54,373 bases of DNA from a virus: IMG/VR virus record IMGVR_UViG_3300027869_000008, positions 1 to 54,373 of that record, one strand, 5' to 3'. Position 1 is the first letter of the stretch, and the number at the start of each line of letters is the position of its first letter. Positions 1 to 8,001 of the stretch are shown here, piece by piece. The notes under the pieces were generated by a model. The model worked only from the letters and a program-made list of their open reading frames with translations. It had not been told where the DNA came from and did no database searches. Both the position numbers and the translations under genes were made by a program.

Positions 1-137
1 TCTGTAGCTACTCCTCCACTATAGCCGCCGTAGCCTCCGTAGTAGGGGGAGGTTCCGTAGGGACTTCCTCCGTAACTTGAACCGTAGGAACTACCGTAAC
101 CGTATGGTGAGCCACCGTAGCCATATCCATAAGGAGA
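1..137. repeat. Left copy of terminal contig overlap
   Basis: Bases 12-137 are identical to 54248-54373, and bases 1-11 match 54236-54246, with one extra T (54247) in the right copy. This is the signature of a circular assembly or a terminally redundant, circularly permuted phage genome. It lies inside a gene, so it is not a dedicated packaging repeat. Confidence 0.9.
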
Positions 138-992
138 ACTTGAGTATCCATAAGGAGACCCTGAGTATCCAGTGCCCCCATAGCCACTATAACCATAAGG
201 GGAACTAGAGTAGGCAGGGGGATAGGAGGAGCCATAACTTGGAGTATTCCCACCTATAGGCGTCCAAGGACCTGCAACTCCATTTGTAACGGAGGCCATC
301 GCCCCTCCAGGAGTTCCCCCACCTTGTGCTGGATAACTTCCGTACCCATAAGGGCTACCGTACCCAGATGAATAACCTCCACCCATCGATGGCCCATAAC
401 CGTAGCCATTGAAATTACCCATCGTTGGGGGGTAACCATATGAACCCATCATCCCATTGATCCCTCCAGTGAAGGGAGGAGTCATCCCACCTGTTTGACC
501 TACTCGTCCTGCCCAGAGTTGGTAGGGGTTAAGACCTTGGTTGCCACCAGAACTAGCTGGGGGGACTGGGGGAGTTGTGGTGCTTACACCACCGGGTAAC
601 TGAGTGAGGCCGGGGCGATTCGAGGTGCCTGCATCCATAGAGGCTCTGCGGATAGGGGCTTGTTGAGTCTGAAGAGGGGGAGTAGCTGGAGGCATGGGAG
701 CTCCAGTTCCTCCGGTGTTGGTGGGGGTTCCACTTCCACTCCCAGGGGAGGATAGGGAGGGGAGATTCGTACCATATTGGGAATTGAAGAATTGAGTATC
801 TGTCCCTTGACCGCTGAGATATCCTGCGTCGAGACCCATGAGGCCACCGAATTCTTGGATCTGTTCGGGGGTGAGATAGCCCTGCATTCCATCCCAGCTT
901 TCGAGGGTATCCCCTGAGCCGGAGGGATTCGTCTGAGGGGCATTATGGAGAAGCTGCCCAGCGAGTGTGGTGTATGGATCAGTGGTAGCCAT
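1..992 (-). CDS. Gly/Tyr/Ser-rich low-complexity virion-module protein (N-terminal part, cut by contig edge)
   Basis: The frame opens at the ATG at 990-992, five bases after the stop of the nozzle-like gene, and stays open off base 1. It continues as 53912-54373. Joined across the terminal overlap using the right-hand copy, the gene is 1317 nt (438 residues). The first ~140 residues are Pro/Gly/Gln/Ser-rich. From about residue 170 the protein becomes dense SPYGYG/SSYGG-type repeats. No known domain, signal peptide or membrane segment is visible. The left copy of the overlap lacks one T near base 11, which would break the frame; the right copy is in frame, so I take the left base as an assembly or sequencing error. 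Its place between nozzle and ejection-protein genes suggests a virion component. Confidence 0.85.
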   Translation of the reverse strand, partial: MATTDPYTTLAGQLLHNAPQTNPSGSGDTLESWDGMQGYLTPEQIQEFGGLMGLDAGYLSGQGTDTQFFNSQYGTNLPSLSSPGSGSGTPTNTGGTGAPMPPATPPLQTQQAPIRRASMDAGTSNRPGLTQLPGGVSTTTPPVPPASSGGNQGLNPYQLWAGRVGQTGGMTPPFTGGINGMMGSYGYPPTMGNFNGYGYGPSMGGGYSSGYGSPYGYGSYPAQGGGTPGGAMASVTNGVAGPWTPIGGNTPSYGSSYPPAYSSSPYGYSGYGGTGYSGSPYGYSSSPYGYGYGGSPYGYGSSYGSSYGGSPYGTSPYYGGYGGYSGGVAT

Positions 993-997
993 TTGAA

Positions 998-3157
998 TCA
1001 GCCAATCTGTGGGCCTACACCCACGGGTTTATCTACGACGAGCCACTCCAGGGAGTCGATTTCTACGACTCCGGTGCCAGCGACGGCAACGTTCGCGTCC
1101 TGAACGGTCTCACCGACATCGAGAGTATAAGTCCAACGCTTCGCGTTTGCAAGAGGATATGTGGTGGGGGTGTTATTGCGGGGATTGTGAGGGTCAGGGT
1201 TATCTCCACCGTTCACGGTAGGTGTGATTGTGGAGATTGTCCCAGAACCGAATCCACGAATCTGCACCTCTCGGGCGAAGACTCGTTGATGGGCGGCTTG
1301 GGAGCCGAAGATTTCTCGGGAGATGAAGCTCCAGGGGATTGCTCCTCCGCCTTCCTGAGTGAGGTCTCCGCATTGCCAACGGTGAGATGCTCCGTCGCTG
1401 AAGCCTGAGATGATACTGGTGGGCGTGAAGGTCATGCCACGGAATTGAGTGGCGGCGAAGCCTACTAGGCCTAGGGCGGTGTCGAGTTTTACTACGCTCC
1501 AGGCTTGACGTTCGATATCGTAACAGTAGAGAAGGGTCATGGCCCCATAGCCGTAGGTGATGTAGTCGGATAGTCCAGGGGCGAGTAGACAGTACATTAA
1601 GGGTTTGATCGTCTGGAAACCCTTGCTCAAATAAGCAAAGCTCCAATCGATGGCGAGGGAGGAGCTAGCAGTAGGGATGTCGTTGAAGATATAAGGGTGA
1701 ATCGGACCACTGATGCTATTATCCCGGAGGCCGTCGAAGGCGCTGATACCGAGGTGAGTCAAGCGGACGACTCCAATGCGGGGGACGAATTGGATACTGC
1801 GGGGGGCCACGCAGCCTTGGTCTGTCTGGGCTTGCTGGAGGGAGAAGTTAGCATCGCTGATGAGCAAGGGGGGAGCTAGGAAAGCTGATTGATTCTTGAA
1901 GATAACTACAGCGGTTTGAGGGGCGATACCAGTTTCAGCGATGGAGAAGGTGGCGATACCGGTTCCTTCAGTGCCATCGGCTTTACCGATGAAGGTGGTG
2001 TTGGCGGTATTCCATATCGTGGGGTCATTTAGGTTTGACTGGCGGAGGGCACAGGGACCATCGAGACCATTTGAGTGATCTTGGGGGAAGGTGTTCCAGG
2101 CCCAGAGAAAGCCGTTGATGAAAGCACCGTGGGCCATTCCAGGAGGGACGTTGTTAGCTGGGGGGAGGATTGTACCGGAGCCTCCGAGACCAAGGGGGGC
2201 TACGCTCCCACCCCCACCTGGGGGGAGATTAATGTACCAAGGAGGAGCTCCGTTTCCTAGAGCTAGGACGACGTTCCCTAGCATAGGGATTTGGAGGGGA
2301 AGAGAGCTTGAACGACCGAGGATTCCTCCGCTTAGAGTGGCGTTAGTGAAATTACTTAAGGCAGCGGAGCCACTCCAATAACCACCAACTGGGGTAACGC
2401 CACGCCCAGCGGCGCTCCAGAAGTTATCTATGGGGAAGGTTCCGAAGGAGAGGGCTTTAGTGTAGGTGGAAGCGTTACCTAGGCCAATGTAGAAATGTAA
2501 ACCTACTCCAGTTGTGTTTGCTCCAGGGGGAGAAGTGGCATTCGGGGCAGTGTTGCCATCGTCGATGAAGGTGGTGGAGCCGGAGTAGGTAGTGGATTGG
2601 AAGAGGGCATCGTTGATTCCACCGTAGCGTCCCGTGGGGAGAATTTGGGTTTCTGTGCCGGAGGAGCGACCGTAGACGTTATAGCCAATGGGGGAGCCCT
2701 GATAGGTCCAGGTGAGTTTAACGGCGTTGTCGCCACCCGCTAGAACGATGGTTACTTCTACACAGGCGAGAGTCTCTCCGATGGAATCGATGGCGCTGAC
2801 ACGATAAGCGTAGGTGGTACCGGGGATTAGGGTGCCTCCAGCGACATTGACGCTTGTTAAAGTTAGACCTGTGGGAGTTCCTGCGGCGATGCCGGTCTCC
2901 CGGCGAATCATGTATTGAGTGAATCCAGGGAGGGGGGCGGCTTCGTTGGAGAGGATTGTAGGGTAGGTGGGTCCAGCGTCGGTGCAGCTTAGGACCTCAG
3001 CGGTTCCATCGATGGTGCGGAGGGCTCCATTCGTAGTAAAGACCATCCCTTGGATCTGGGGGACAGTATTAGGCGTCTGAGCGAAGACCTGTGAGGTAGC
3101 GTCTACGCCTTGGGCGAAGTTTACTTGGCTGATTACACGTTCACCTTTATTTGCCAT
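998..3157 (-). CDS. Tail nozzle-like protein (podovirus tail tubular B / stabilisation-protein type)
   Basis: 719 residues starting MANKGERVIS. It has a beta-rich, Gly/Thr-rich composition, a fibronectin-III-like segment at about residues 100-175 (a TTYAYRVSAID strand followed by YNVYG), and a C-terminal half with repeated short blade-like strands such as LLYCYDIERQAWSVV, which resemble beta-propeller blades. In short-tailed phages a beta-propeller nozzle gene commonly lies beside the adaptor gene. Here the adaptor candidate is next upstream, separated only by a homing endonuclease. No signal peptide is present. The assignment rests on size, composition and position, not on a diagnostic motif; a receptor-binding tail protein is the alternative. 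Confidence 0.6.
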   Translation of the reverse strand: MANKGERVISQVNFAQGVDATSQVFAQTPNTVPQIQGMVFTTNGALRTIDGTAEVLSCTDAGPTYPTILSNEAAPLPGFTQYMIRRETGIAAGTPTGLTLTSVNVAGGTLIPGTTYAYRVSAIDSIGETLACVEVTIVLAGGDNAVKLTWTYQGSPIGYNVYGRSSGTETQILPTGRYGGINDALFQSTTYSGSTTFIDDGNTAPNATSPPGANTTGVGLHFYIGLGNASTYTKALSFGTFPIDNFWSAAGRGVTPVGGYWSGSAALSNFTNATLSGGILGRSSSLPLQIPMLGNVVLALGNGAPPWYINLPPGGGGSVAPLGLGGSGTILPPANNVPPGMAHGAFINGFLWAWNTFPQDHSNGLDGPCALRQSNLNDPTIWNTANTTFIGKADGTEGTGIATFSIAETGIAPQTAVVIFKNQSAFLAPPLLISDANFSLQQAQTDQGCVAPRSIQFVPRIGVVRLTHLGISAFDGLRDNSISGPIHPYIFNDIPTASSSLAIDWSFAYLSKGFQTIKPLMYCLLAPGLSDYITYGYGAMTLLYCYDIERQAWSVVKLDTALGLVGFAATQFRGMTFTPTSIISGFSDGASHRWQCGDLTQEGGGAIPWSFISREIFGSQAAHQRVFAREVQIRGFGSGTISTITPTVNGGDNPDPHNPRNNTPTTYPLANAKRWTYTLDVGETVQDANVAVAGTGVVEIDSLEWLVVDKPVGVGPQIG

Positions 3158-3160
3158 AGG

Positions 3161-3973
3161 TTATCCCCACGCTACCGTTCGGAGGAATTGTTGTTCTCGG
3201 AAAGCTAGCATAGACTGGCGGATTCTATTCTTTGCTTCGGGAGAGGACTTAAAAACTCCTCTGCCAATTCGATTCCAGCGACTATGGATTCGATTCTTTC
3301 TAGCTTCCGATTGGGCAGGAGTTTCTGGTAGTTCACCAGAAGCATAACGCCTTTTCAGAGTGGCACTGATAGACTTCCGGCGCTCCTCGGGAGTCAGCTT
3401 ACCTCGGTTACTTATAGCCATACGGGTCTTCCATTCTTCAGTTTTAGGGGCGTTTCGCCCAAGACTTAGGTTAGCTTCCACCTTAGCCCTCTTCTCAGGG
3501 GATAGTTCTCGACTCCACGTTACTAACCCTTGGCGGTGTCGATTGACGTACTCAGGATCGCTGAGTTGTTTTTGCTTGGCGACTCTGAGCTTCTCAATCG
3601 TTTCAGGAGAAACAGGATGTCCTATAAGGCTTCGAGATAACTTATCCCTGGATTCTTGAGATAATACCCTTCCAGGCTCTCCCTCCCCTCCATCGCTAAG
3701 GTTAGTTAAGTCACAACCCATATCTCTATAATACTTAATCCATCTCCTTTCCGCTTCAGCCCAATTTCCTCCACTCGGAACTACCTCAACAATTTCCATA
3801 ATGAAACATTCACCGGCTTCGATTAAACAACGAAACCAGTTAGCCTTCCAGGTGTCGTCCTCAGACTCACGCTTCCAATGTTGATACCGCTTCTTAGGGT
3901 CAACAGTCTTACCGACATAGCGAATAGCTTTGTCTCTAGGATCACGGAGAATATAGATCGAAGTTGATTTCAT
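3161..3973 (-). CDS. GIY-YIG homing endonuclease with NUMOD-type DNA-binding repeats
   Basis: 270 residues. The N-terminal catalytic module shows the paired tyrosines (SIYILRD, then RYVGKT), the following Arg (KKRYQHW) and a later Glu (IMEIVE). The remainder is Lys/Arg/Ser-rich with NUMOD3-like units (GHPVSPETIEKLR near residue 115, and LTPEERRKSISATLKRRY). These free-standing nucleases cut intron-less or variant alleles of nearby genes and copy themselves in by repair. It sits between the adaptor and nozzle-like genes with very short spacers and interrupts the usual gene pair, so it is probably a passenger. Confidence 0.88.
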   Translation of the reverse strand: MKSTSIYILRDPRDKAIRYVGKTVDPKKRYQHWKRESEDDTWKANWFRCLIEAGECFIMEIVEVVPSGGNWAEAERRWIKYYRDMGCDLTNLSDGGEGEPGRVLSQESRDKLSRSLIGHPVSPETIEKLRVAKQKQLSDPEYVNRHRQGLVTWSRELSPEKRAKVEANLSLGRNAPKTEEWKTRMAISNRGKLTPEERRKSISATLKRRYASGELPETPAQSEARKNRIHSRWNRIGRGVFKSSPEAKNRIRQSMLAFREQQFLRTVAWG

Positions 3974-3987
3974 TAAGTCCTTTGTTT

Positions 3988-5328
3988 TTAAGGAAGTAGC
4001 CAGCCTCCGCCGTAGCTGCCGCCAAAAATTTCGCGCCCTGTAGCAGCACCCATCTGAAAAGGTCCTGGATAATCAGAAGCTCTCATCGCTCTAATCTGAG
4101 TCTCGAACTCTGCCCGTAACTGAGCGGCCCCTTCTCTATCTTGCTCTGCCTCACGGAAGTAACTGAGGAGATAAAGACTGAGGGGTCCGTGCCATTCATT
4201 AGGGATCTGGAGAGTCTGCGAAGCCATTCCTTGAACATAGTTGGGGAAGTGTTTACGGAGTCCGGCGAAGCGGATGTTGAGTTCGGTGATCGTGGCTCCC
4301 CCGTTGGCGAAGCTGAGGGCGGGAGTTCCACCGAGGGCACGGGTTACGTTAGTCATTTGAGGGGTGGCGTTAATCGCTGAATAAGCAATGATCTCAGTGC
4401 GAGGAGCTCCAGGGTAATAGCCTGCGTTTCCGGGGGAGGGATTCCCGGTGATAGCGGCGAGGCCGAAGGGGAGGACAAAGTTGGCGGAGCTCGTTAGGGT
4501 GATGGTGGTGTCACCGATATTAATCTGAGCTCCATTCGTTGTGGAGCCTGAGGTGCGCTGGGGTTGAGGGAAGACTTCAGCGATGGCTCGTTCGGCGTTG
4601 TAGCTGACAGCGGCTCCCCACGAGTAGCCATTCGTGGAGTTCGCGTAGAAGAAATTACGCTTATTGAAGATCTCCATTACATACCCATCGTACCAACCGT
4701 GGGTGAGACGCTTCCACAGGCCGGTGAGGGTATACATGGGGACAGCGTTGATGCTACCTACTCCAGTGACATCTCGGATTCCTCCAGTGTAATTCGCGGC
4801 GAGACGAAGGCCATTATTTAGCCACATATACATCTGGGCGGCACTGATGAGCTTACCGTCTTGGTCGGGGAGATAGGCGGTAGAGGCTGTGGCAGGGTAG
4901 CCGGTACCGGCGACTTCGTAGCAGGGAGGGGTGACGCTGCCACCTTGATTTAGAGTAAAGGTGGCGGGGAAGAGACCTGAGGTGATTCCAGGGGTGGGGG
5001 GATAGGTGGTGGGGAAGTAGTCGAAGTAGGCATTCTCGCCACCCGCAGTCAGGCCGTAGTAGATACGGATGCGGACAGCGGTGGGATCTGGGGTGAAGGT
5101 TACTTGAATGCTATGATTCGCGCCGACTACTTGACCGGAGGATTCAGCGGACGGAATCGATTCTCCCCAGAGATTGAACTGGGAGACTTTTAGGTAGTAG
5201 GTGGTGGCGGGGATAGGGTTTGCGCCGACTGCTACGACAGCGTAAGATAAGCCAGTGGGCGGTCCAAGGGTAAGGGGCTTATCGGGGCCCAGGATGCGAG
5301 CTTGTACGATGGCGTCTCCGACGGTCAC
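3988..5328 (-). CDS. Head-tail adaptor / tail tubular A-like protein
   Basis: 446 residues from a GTG start with a clear AAGGAG site upstream. Residues 1-130 look like a fibronectin-III-type insertion (TTYYLKVSQF... then RIRIYYG), similar in style to the one in the nozzle-like protein. The middle and end contain helical stretches (ISAAQMYMWLNNGLRLAANY; LSLYLLSYFREAEQDREGAAQLRAEFETQ), as expected of an adaptor that sits between portal and nozzle. Position is the main support: after the capsid and minor head proteins and before the nozzle. A connector or other tail-associated role is possible. Confidence 0.5.
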   Translation of the reverse strand: MTVGDAIVQARILGPDKPLTLGPPTGLSYAVVAVGANPIPATTYYLKVSQFNLWGESIPSAESSGQVVGANHSIQVTFTPDPTAVRIRIYYGLTAGGENAYFDYFPTTYPPTPGITSGLFPATFTLNQGGSVTPPCYEVAGTGYPATASTAYLPDQDGKLISAAQMYMWLNNGLRLAANYTGGIRDVTGVGSINAVPMYTLTGLWKRLTHGWYDGYVMEIFNKRNFFYANSTNGYSWGAAVSYNAERAIAEVFPQPQRTSGSTTNGAQINIGDTTITLTSSANFVLPFGLAAITGNPSPGNAGYYPGAPRTEIIAYSAINATPQMTNVTRALGGTPALSFANGGATITELNIRFAGLRKHFPNYVQGMASQTLQIPNEWHGPLSLYLLSYFREAEQDREGAAQLRAEFETQIRAMRASDYPGPFQMGAATGREIFGGSYGGGWLLP

Positions 5329-5376
5329 CCTTCTCCTTTATGTTCCACATAAATGGGCTGTAGCGACTACTACAGC

Positions 5377-5481
5377 CTAGCGACGGCCTCGTCGCCGTGG
5401 GGCACGCTTGACGATACGCTGTTTAGCGTAGGACTTCCGGCCCCCCATTCTCATTCCTTTGTGTCTGGACATTCTGTGCAT
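5377..5481 (-). CDS. Highly basic microprotein, 34 aa
   Basis: ATG at 5479-5481 preceded by AAGGAGGATAACTCA, a near-perfect ribosome binding site. The product starts MHRMSRHKGMRMGG and ends KRAPRRRGRR; roughly 40% of residues are Arg, Lys or His and there are almost no acidic residues. The leader AAGGAGGATAAC is the same as that of the 18-residue basic microprotein at 9681-9737. It is a protamine-like candidate for DNA or RNA binding inside the head. No family is recognised. Confidence 0.7.
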   Translation of the reverse strand: MHRMSRHKGMRMGGRKSYAKQRIVKRAPRRRGRR

Positions 5482-5526
5482 TGAGTTATCCTCCTTGAAT
5501 TCAGGTGGGAGTGCCCTCTAGATCAT

Positions 5527-5544
5527 AACGCTCCCCCGAGCGTT
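5527..5544. other. Hairpin between small virion gene and basic microprotein
   Basis: Perfect inverted repeat AACGCTC-CCCC-GAGCGTT in the spacer after the 5567-5971 gene. On the minus transcript it is not followed by a U-run, so it is more likely an RNA-processing or stability element than an intrinsic terminator. Confidence 0.5.
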
Positions 5545-5566
5545 TGACCTCACCCCCACCAACTTG

Positions 5567-5971
5567 TTAGTTTCCTGCAACCTCGAAGTCGTACAATAAC
5601 TGTCCGTTGGCCACATTTCCCATGGTGACAATCACACTGATTGAATTGATGGCGATGTCTGTGCAAAAACTTGTTACCTCATCGGGGAGATCAGAAGCCG
5701 CGAAGGACGCACCAGGGCCACGGAGGACACGAGTGTTTGTGCCGTCAGTGGCAGTGACTTTGAGTCCGGTGATTTGGCCTGCACCTGCTCCGGGGTAGCT
5801 TGTAGCCTTAAATCGGAGTTGTCCTTGATGGATGGTGATTCCAGTAGGGAGAGCTGTAGCTGTGGTGGTCGTAGCATTCGTCGCTGCTGTGGTAGCCAAA
5901 GTCGAAGCGTAGACCATCGGAGGGACTCCGAAGTTTGGAATGCGGTCGTAGATGCTGTGAACGAATGCCAT
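5567..5971 (-). CDS. Small virion protein, paralogue B (decoration-type candidate)
   Basis: 134 residues from ATG 5971 (MAFVHSIYDR), preceded by AAAGGA; an in-frame TTG at 6007 is an unlikely start. It is clearly related to the gene upstream: both share a NATTTT run, a YPG.GAG turn, a DGTNT..L strand and a C-terminal NVANGQ...DFE motif. The product is predicted all-beta, without cysteines beyond one. Two such small beta proteins directly after the capsid gene suggest head decoration or stabilisation, inferred from location only. Confidence 0.7.
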   Translation of the reverse strand: MAFVHSIYDRIPNFGVPPMVYASTLATTAATNATTTTATALPTGITIHQGQLRFKATSYPGAGAGQITGLKVTATDGTNTRVLRGPGASFAASDLPDEVTSFCTDIAINSISVIVTMGNVANGQLLYDFEVAGN

Positions 5972-5991
5972 GTCGGTAAGTCCTTTGTTTT

Positions 5992-6435
5992 CTAGGGCTC
6001 CAAGCACAATTCAAAATCTAAAACCGATTGTCCATTCGCGACGTTCGTCATAACTACGACGAAGGCGATAGTCGGGGCGAGCAGAGGGTTCTGGACCGTG
6101 ATAAGGTCTGTGATGAAATCGAAGGTGAAGTCGAATAGGGCGGAGGCCGCTTGAGCGGGGACTTCAGCTAGGATTAGGGTGTTCGTGCCATCGCTGATTT
6201 GGACGGTGACAGAGCTCACAACACCAGCGCCGGTTCCAGGATAGGTGAGGGCGATGGTGTTCTGAGTCTTAACACGAATCTTACCAGCGGTGATCGATAC
6301 CATGCTACCCAACTGGGCGTTGGTGAACGTGGTCGTGGTGGTCGCGTTCGTGGCATTGGTCACCCCGGTCTTGGAGAAGGTGAGTGGGGTACCGTAACCG
6401 ATTGTCGTTTTCTGGAGCGAGTTGATAATCGCCAT
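5992..6435 (-). CDS. Small virion protein, paralogue A (decoration-type candidate)
   Basis: 147 residues, starting MAIINSLQKT, directly after the capsid gene. It is a diverged tandem duplicate of the next gene (shared NATTTTT, TYPGTGAG, DGTNTLIL, TNVANGQ..LDFEL). It is beta-rich and hydrophobic, with no signal peptide. Abundance-type features (strong spacing, position after the major capsid gene) fit a head decoration protein, but no family name can be given. Confidence 0.7.
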   Translation of the reverse strand: MAIINSLQKTTIGYGTPLTFSKTGVTNATNATTTTTFTNAQLGSMVSITAGKIRVKTQNTIALTYPGTGAGVVSSVTVQISDGTNTLILAEVPAQAASALFDFTFDFITDLITVQNPLLAPTIAFVVVMTNVANGQSVLDFELCLEP

Positions 6436-6456
6436 AGTGTTATAGTCTCCTGTGCG

Positions 6457-7443
6457 TTAGCTCGCCAGCGAAGTGATCGCGACCTGATTGCGGGGGCCGA
6501 CGCAGGACACGTTCCAGGTTACGTACATCGAGGAAGTGATGACGCGCTGGTTCGAGGGCTTCAGCCACGGGTCGATTGTGAAATAGTCGTCTTCGTGGAA
6601 GACGGGCCAGAGGTACTTGGTGTTCAGGATGAAGGCGACGCCGGTGGGGGCGAAGCGGTCAGCGAACACGACGCAGTTGTTGAAGAGGAAGTGATAGCGG
6701 AAACCTGCTTGCACGGCCTCTTGGTCCTGCATGTTTGAAGTGAAACGCTCCAGGCCCACGAAGTTCTGCTTGAAGGCGGCGAACTGGGTCTGAGTCATAA
6801 TCATCAGATCGGGTTCGTCGTAGCCGAAGACGGTGGATTGATAGGCAGTCTCAGCGATGGTCGGGGTGAGGTTGCCGCCACCACCGGAGACGTTCGCCTG
6901 GGGGAGCCAGAAGGCATTCGCGGCGGTTGCGCGGTTGATTCCAGCGATGGTATTGTTGGTCGTCTGGACCCAGGAGACGAGATCGTCAACGTCCAAGGAG
7001 GTGTTCTGGGGAGCCGTGTGCCAGAGAGCTCGGCAGAGCTTTTGTAAGAGGGAGGCTGAGGCGATCTGGAACTTCGTCTTTACGATGTCCAGACCCATCG
7101 CTCCGCCACGGTTTAAGATGATGTCCGTGATGGGGAGGGAGAGGGTCTGGCGGTAGAATTTCCAGACTTGGTTCGCGGGTTGGATCGAGTCCACGACTGC
7201 GGTATCCAAGAGCTGGTCACCGTAGTAAGCTCCGCCCGTCATTTCTTCAGTGGTGGCGAGAGGGTAGACGAGCTCGCCAGTGGCGAACTTCTTACCTTCG
7301 CGGGTGAAGCCCCACCACACGGGGGAAGGCAGGAAGACCACATCACCGATGATCGGTTGGATGTGCTTCTCGGTGATCGCGTTCGCCGTGTTCACTAGTT
7401 GAACGGGCGGGGTGTTCATTCCCGTGCCTACTTGAAAACTCAT
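6457..7443 (-). CDS. Major capsid protein
   Basis: 328 residues. It lies at the canonical position, after portal and scaffold-like genes and before small head proteins and the tail adaptor. The mixed alpha/beta sequence has the style of HK97-fold capsid proteins: a long segment around FYRQTLSLPITDIILNRGG, an internal helix with QIASASLLQKLCRALW, and a C-terminal beta region (TKYLWPVFHEDDYFTIDPW, then SMYVTWNVSCVGPRNQVAI). No N-terminal prohead-protease maturation domain is evident, which agrees with a separate scaffold. Size and context make this the best capsid candidate in the genome. Confidence 0.75.
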   Translation of the reverse strand: MSFQVGTGMNTPPVQLVNTANAITEKHIQPIIGDVVFLPSPVWWGFTREGKKFATGELVYPLATTEEMTGGAYYGDQLLDTAVVDSIQPANQVWKFYRQTLSLPITDIILNRGGAMGLDIVKTKFQIASASLLQKLCRALWHTAPQNTSLDVDDLVSWVQTTNNTIAGINRATAANAFWLPQANVSGGGGNLTPTIAETAYQSTVFGYDEPDLMIMTQTQFAAFKQNFVGLERFTSNMQDQEAVQAGFRYHFLFNNCVVFADRFAPTGVAFILNTKYLWPVFHEDDYFTIDPWLKPSNQRVITSSMYVTWNVSCVGPRNQVAITSLAS

Positions 7444-7456
7444 AAGTCCTCCTGAA

Positions 7457-7999
7457 TCAGATAGATACAGCCAAAGTGTTCGAGTCTACTTCGCCTAATT
7501 CCCGCTCCCTTTGGTGCGGGCAGCCTCCAAATTTACCCTTAGCGAAGTTACAGTTCATACACAAGAGACTGTACTTATCTTTCGGGTATCCTTCGGCTCT
7601 AGCCATCCGGTACATCTTAAATCCAGTAATGCCTTTCTCATGCTGCTCCCTTCCATTTACATGGTCGAGAGTTAGAAACTCGTGGCGATCTTCGCCACAA
7701 CACTGACAGCTACCACCGTAAGCTCGGATGAAGTCTCGTTTAGTCCGTGCACGTTCTCCACGCTCATAGTTCCTAAGCTTCTCGGAATTCTGAGACTTAT
7801 AAGACTTAATCCGTTCCAATGACTTCTCCAAGGTCTTCAAAGTCCAACGGCGTTTGTATTCCTTAGCTTTCTCAGGATGGGCTGTTAACCAATCCTTCCG
7901 AACTTTCTTACTAAACTCAAGGTGAGTCTGGTAGTACTTCTTGCATCTACGATTCACCGATGCTCTCGCTGCTTCCGAGTTGGGATCAGCGTAGGGCAT
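7457..7999 (-). CDS. HNH homing endonuclease
   Basis: About 180 residues from ATG 7999, just after the stop of the scaffold-like gene; an earlier in-frame start at 8017 would overlap that gene. The N-terminal ~90 residues are Lys/Arg-rich and helical (DNA binding). The C-terminal half carries a Cys4 zinc-bound HNH core: CQCC, then LTLDHVNGREQH, then CMNCNFAKGK. It is inserted between scaffold and capsid genes, a typical site for phage homing nucleases, and is a second passenger besides the GIY-YIG gene. Confidence 0.88.
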   Translation of the reverse strand: MPYADPNSEAARASVNRRCKKYYQTHLEFSKKVRKDWLTAHPEKAKEYKRRWTLKTLEKSLERIKSYKSQNSEKLRNYERGERARTKRDFIRAYGGSCQCCGEDRHEFLTLDHVNGREQHEKGITGFKMYRMARAEGYPKDKYSLLCMNCNFAKGKFGGCPHQRERELGEVDSNTLAVSI

Positions 8000-8001
8000 T
8001 T

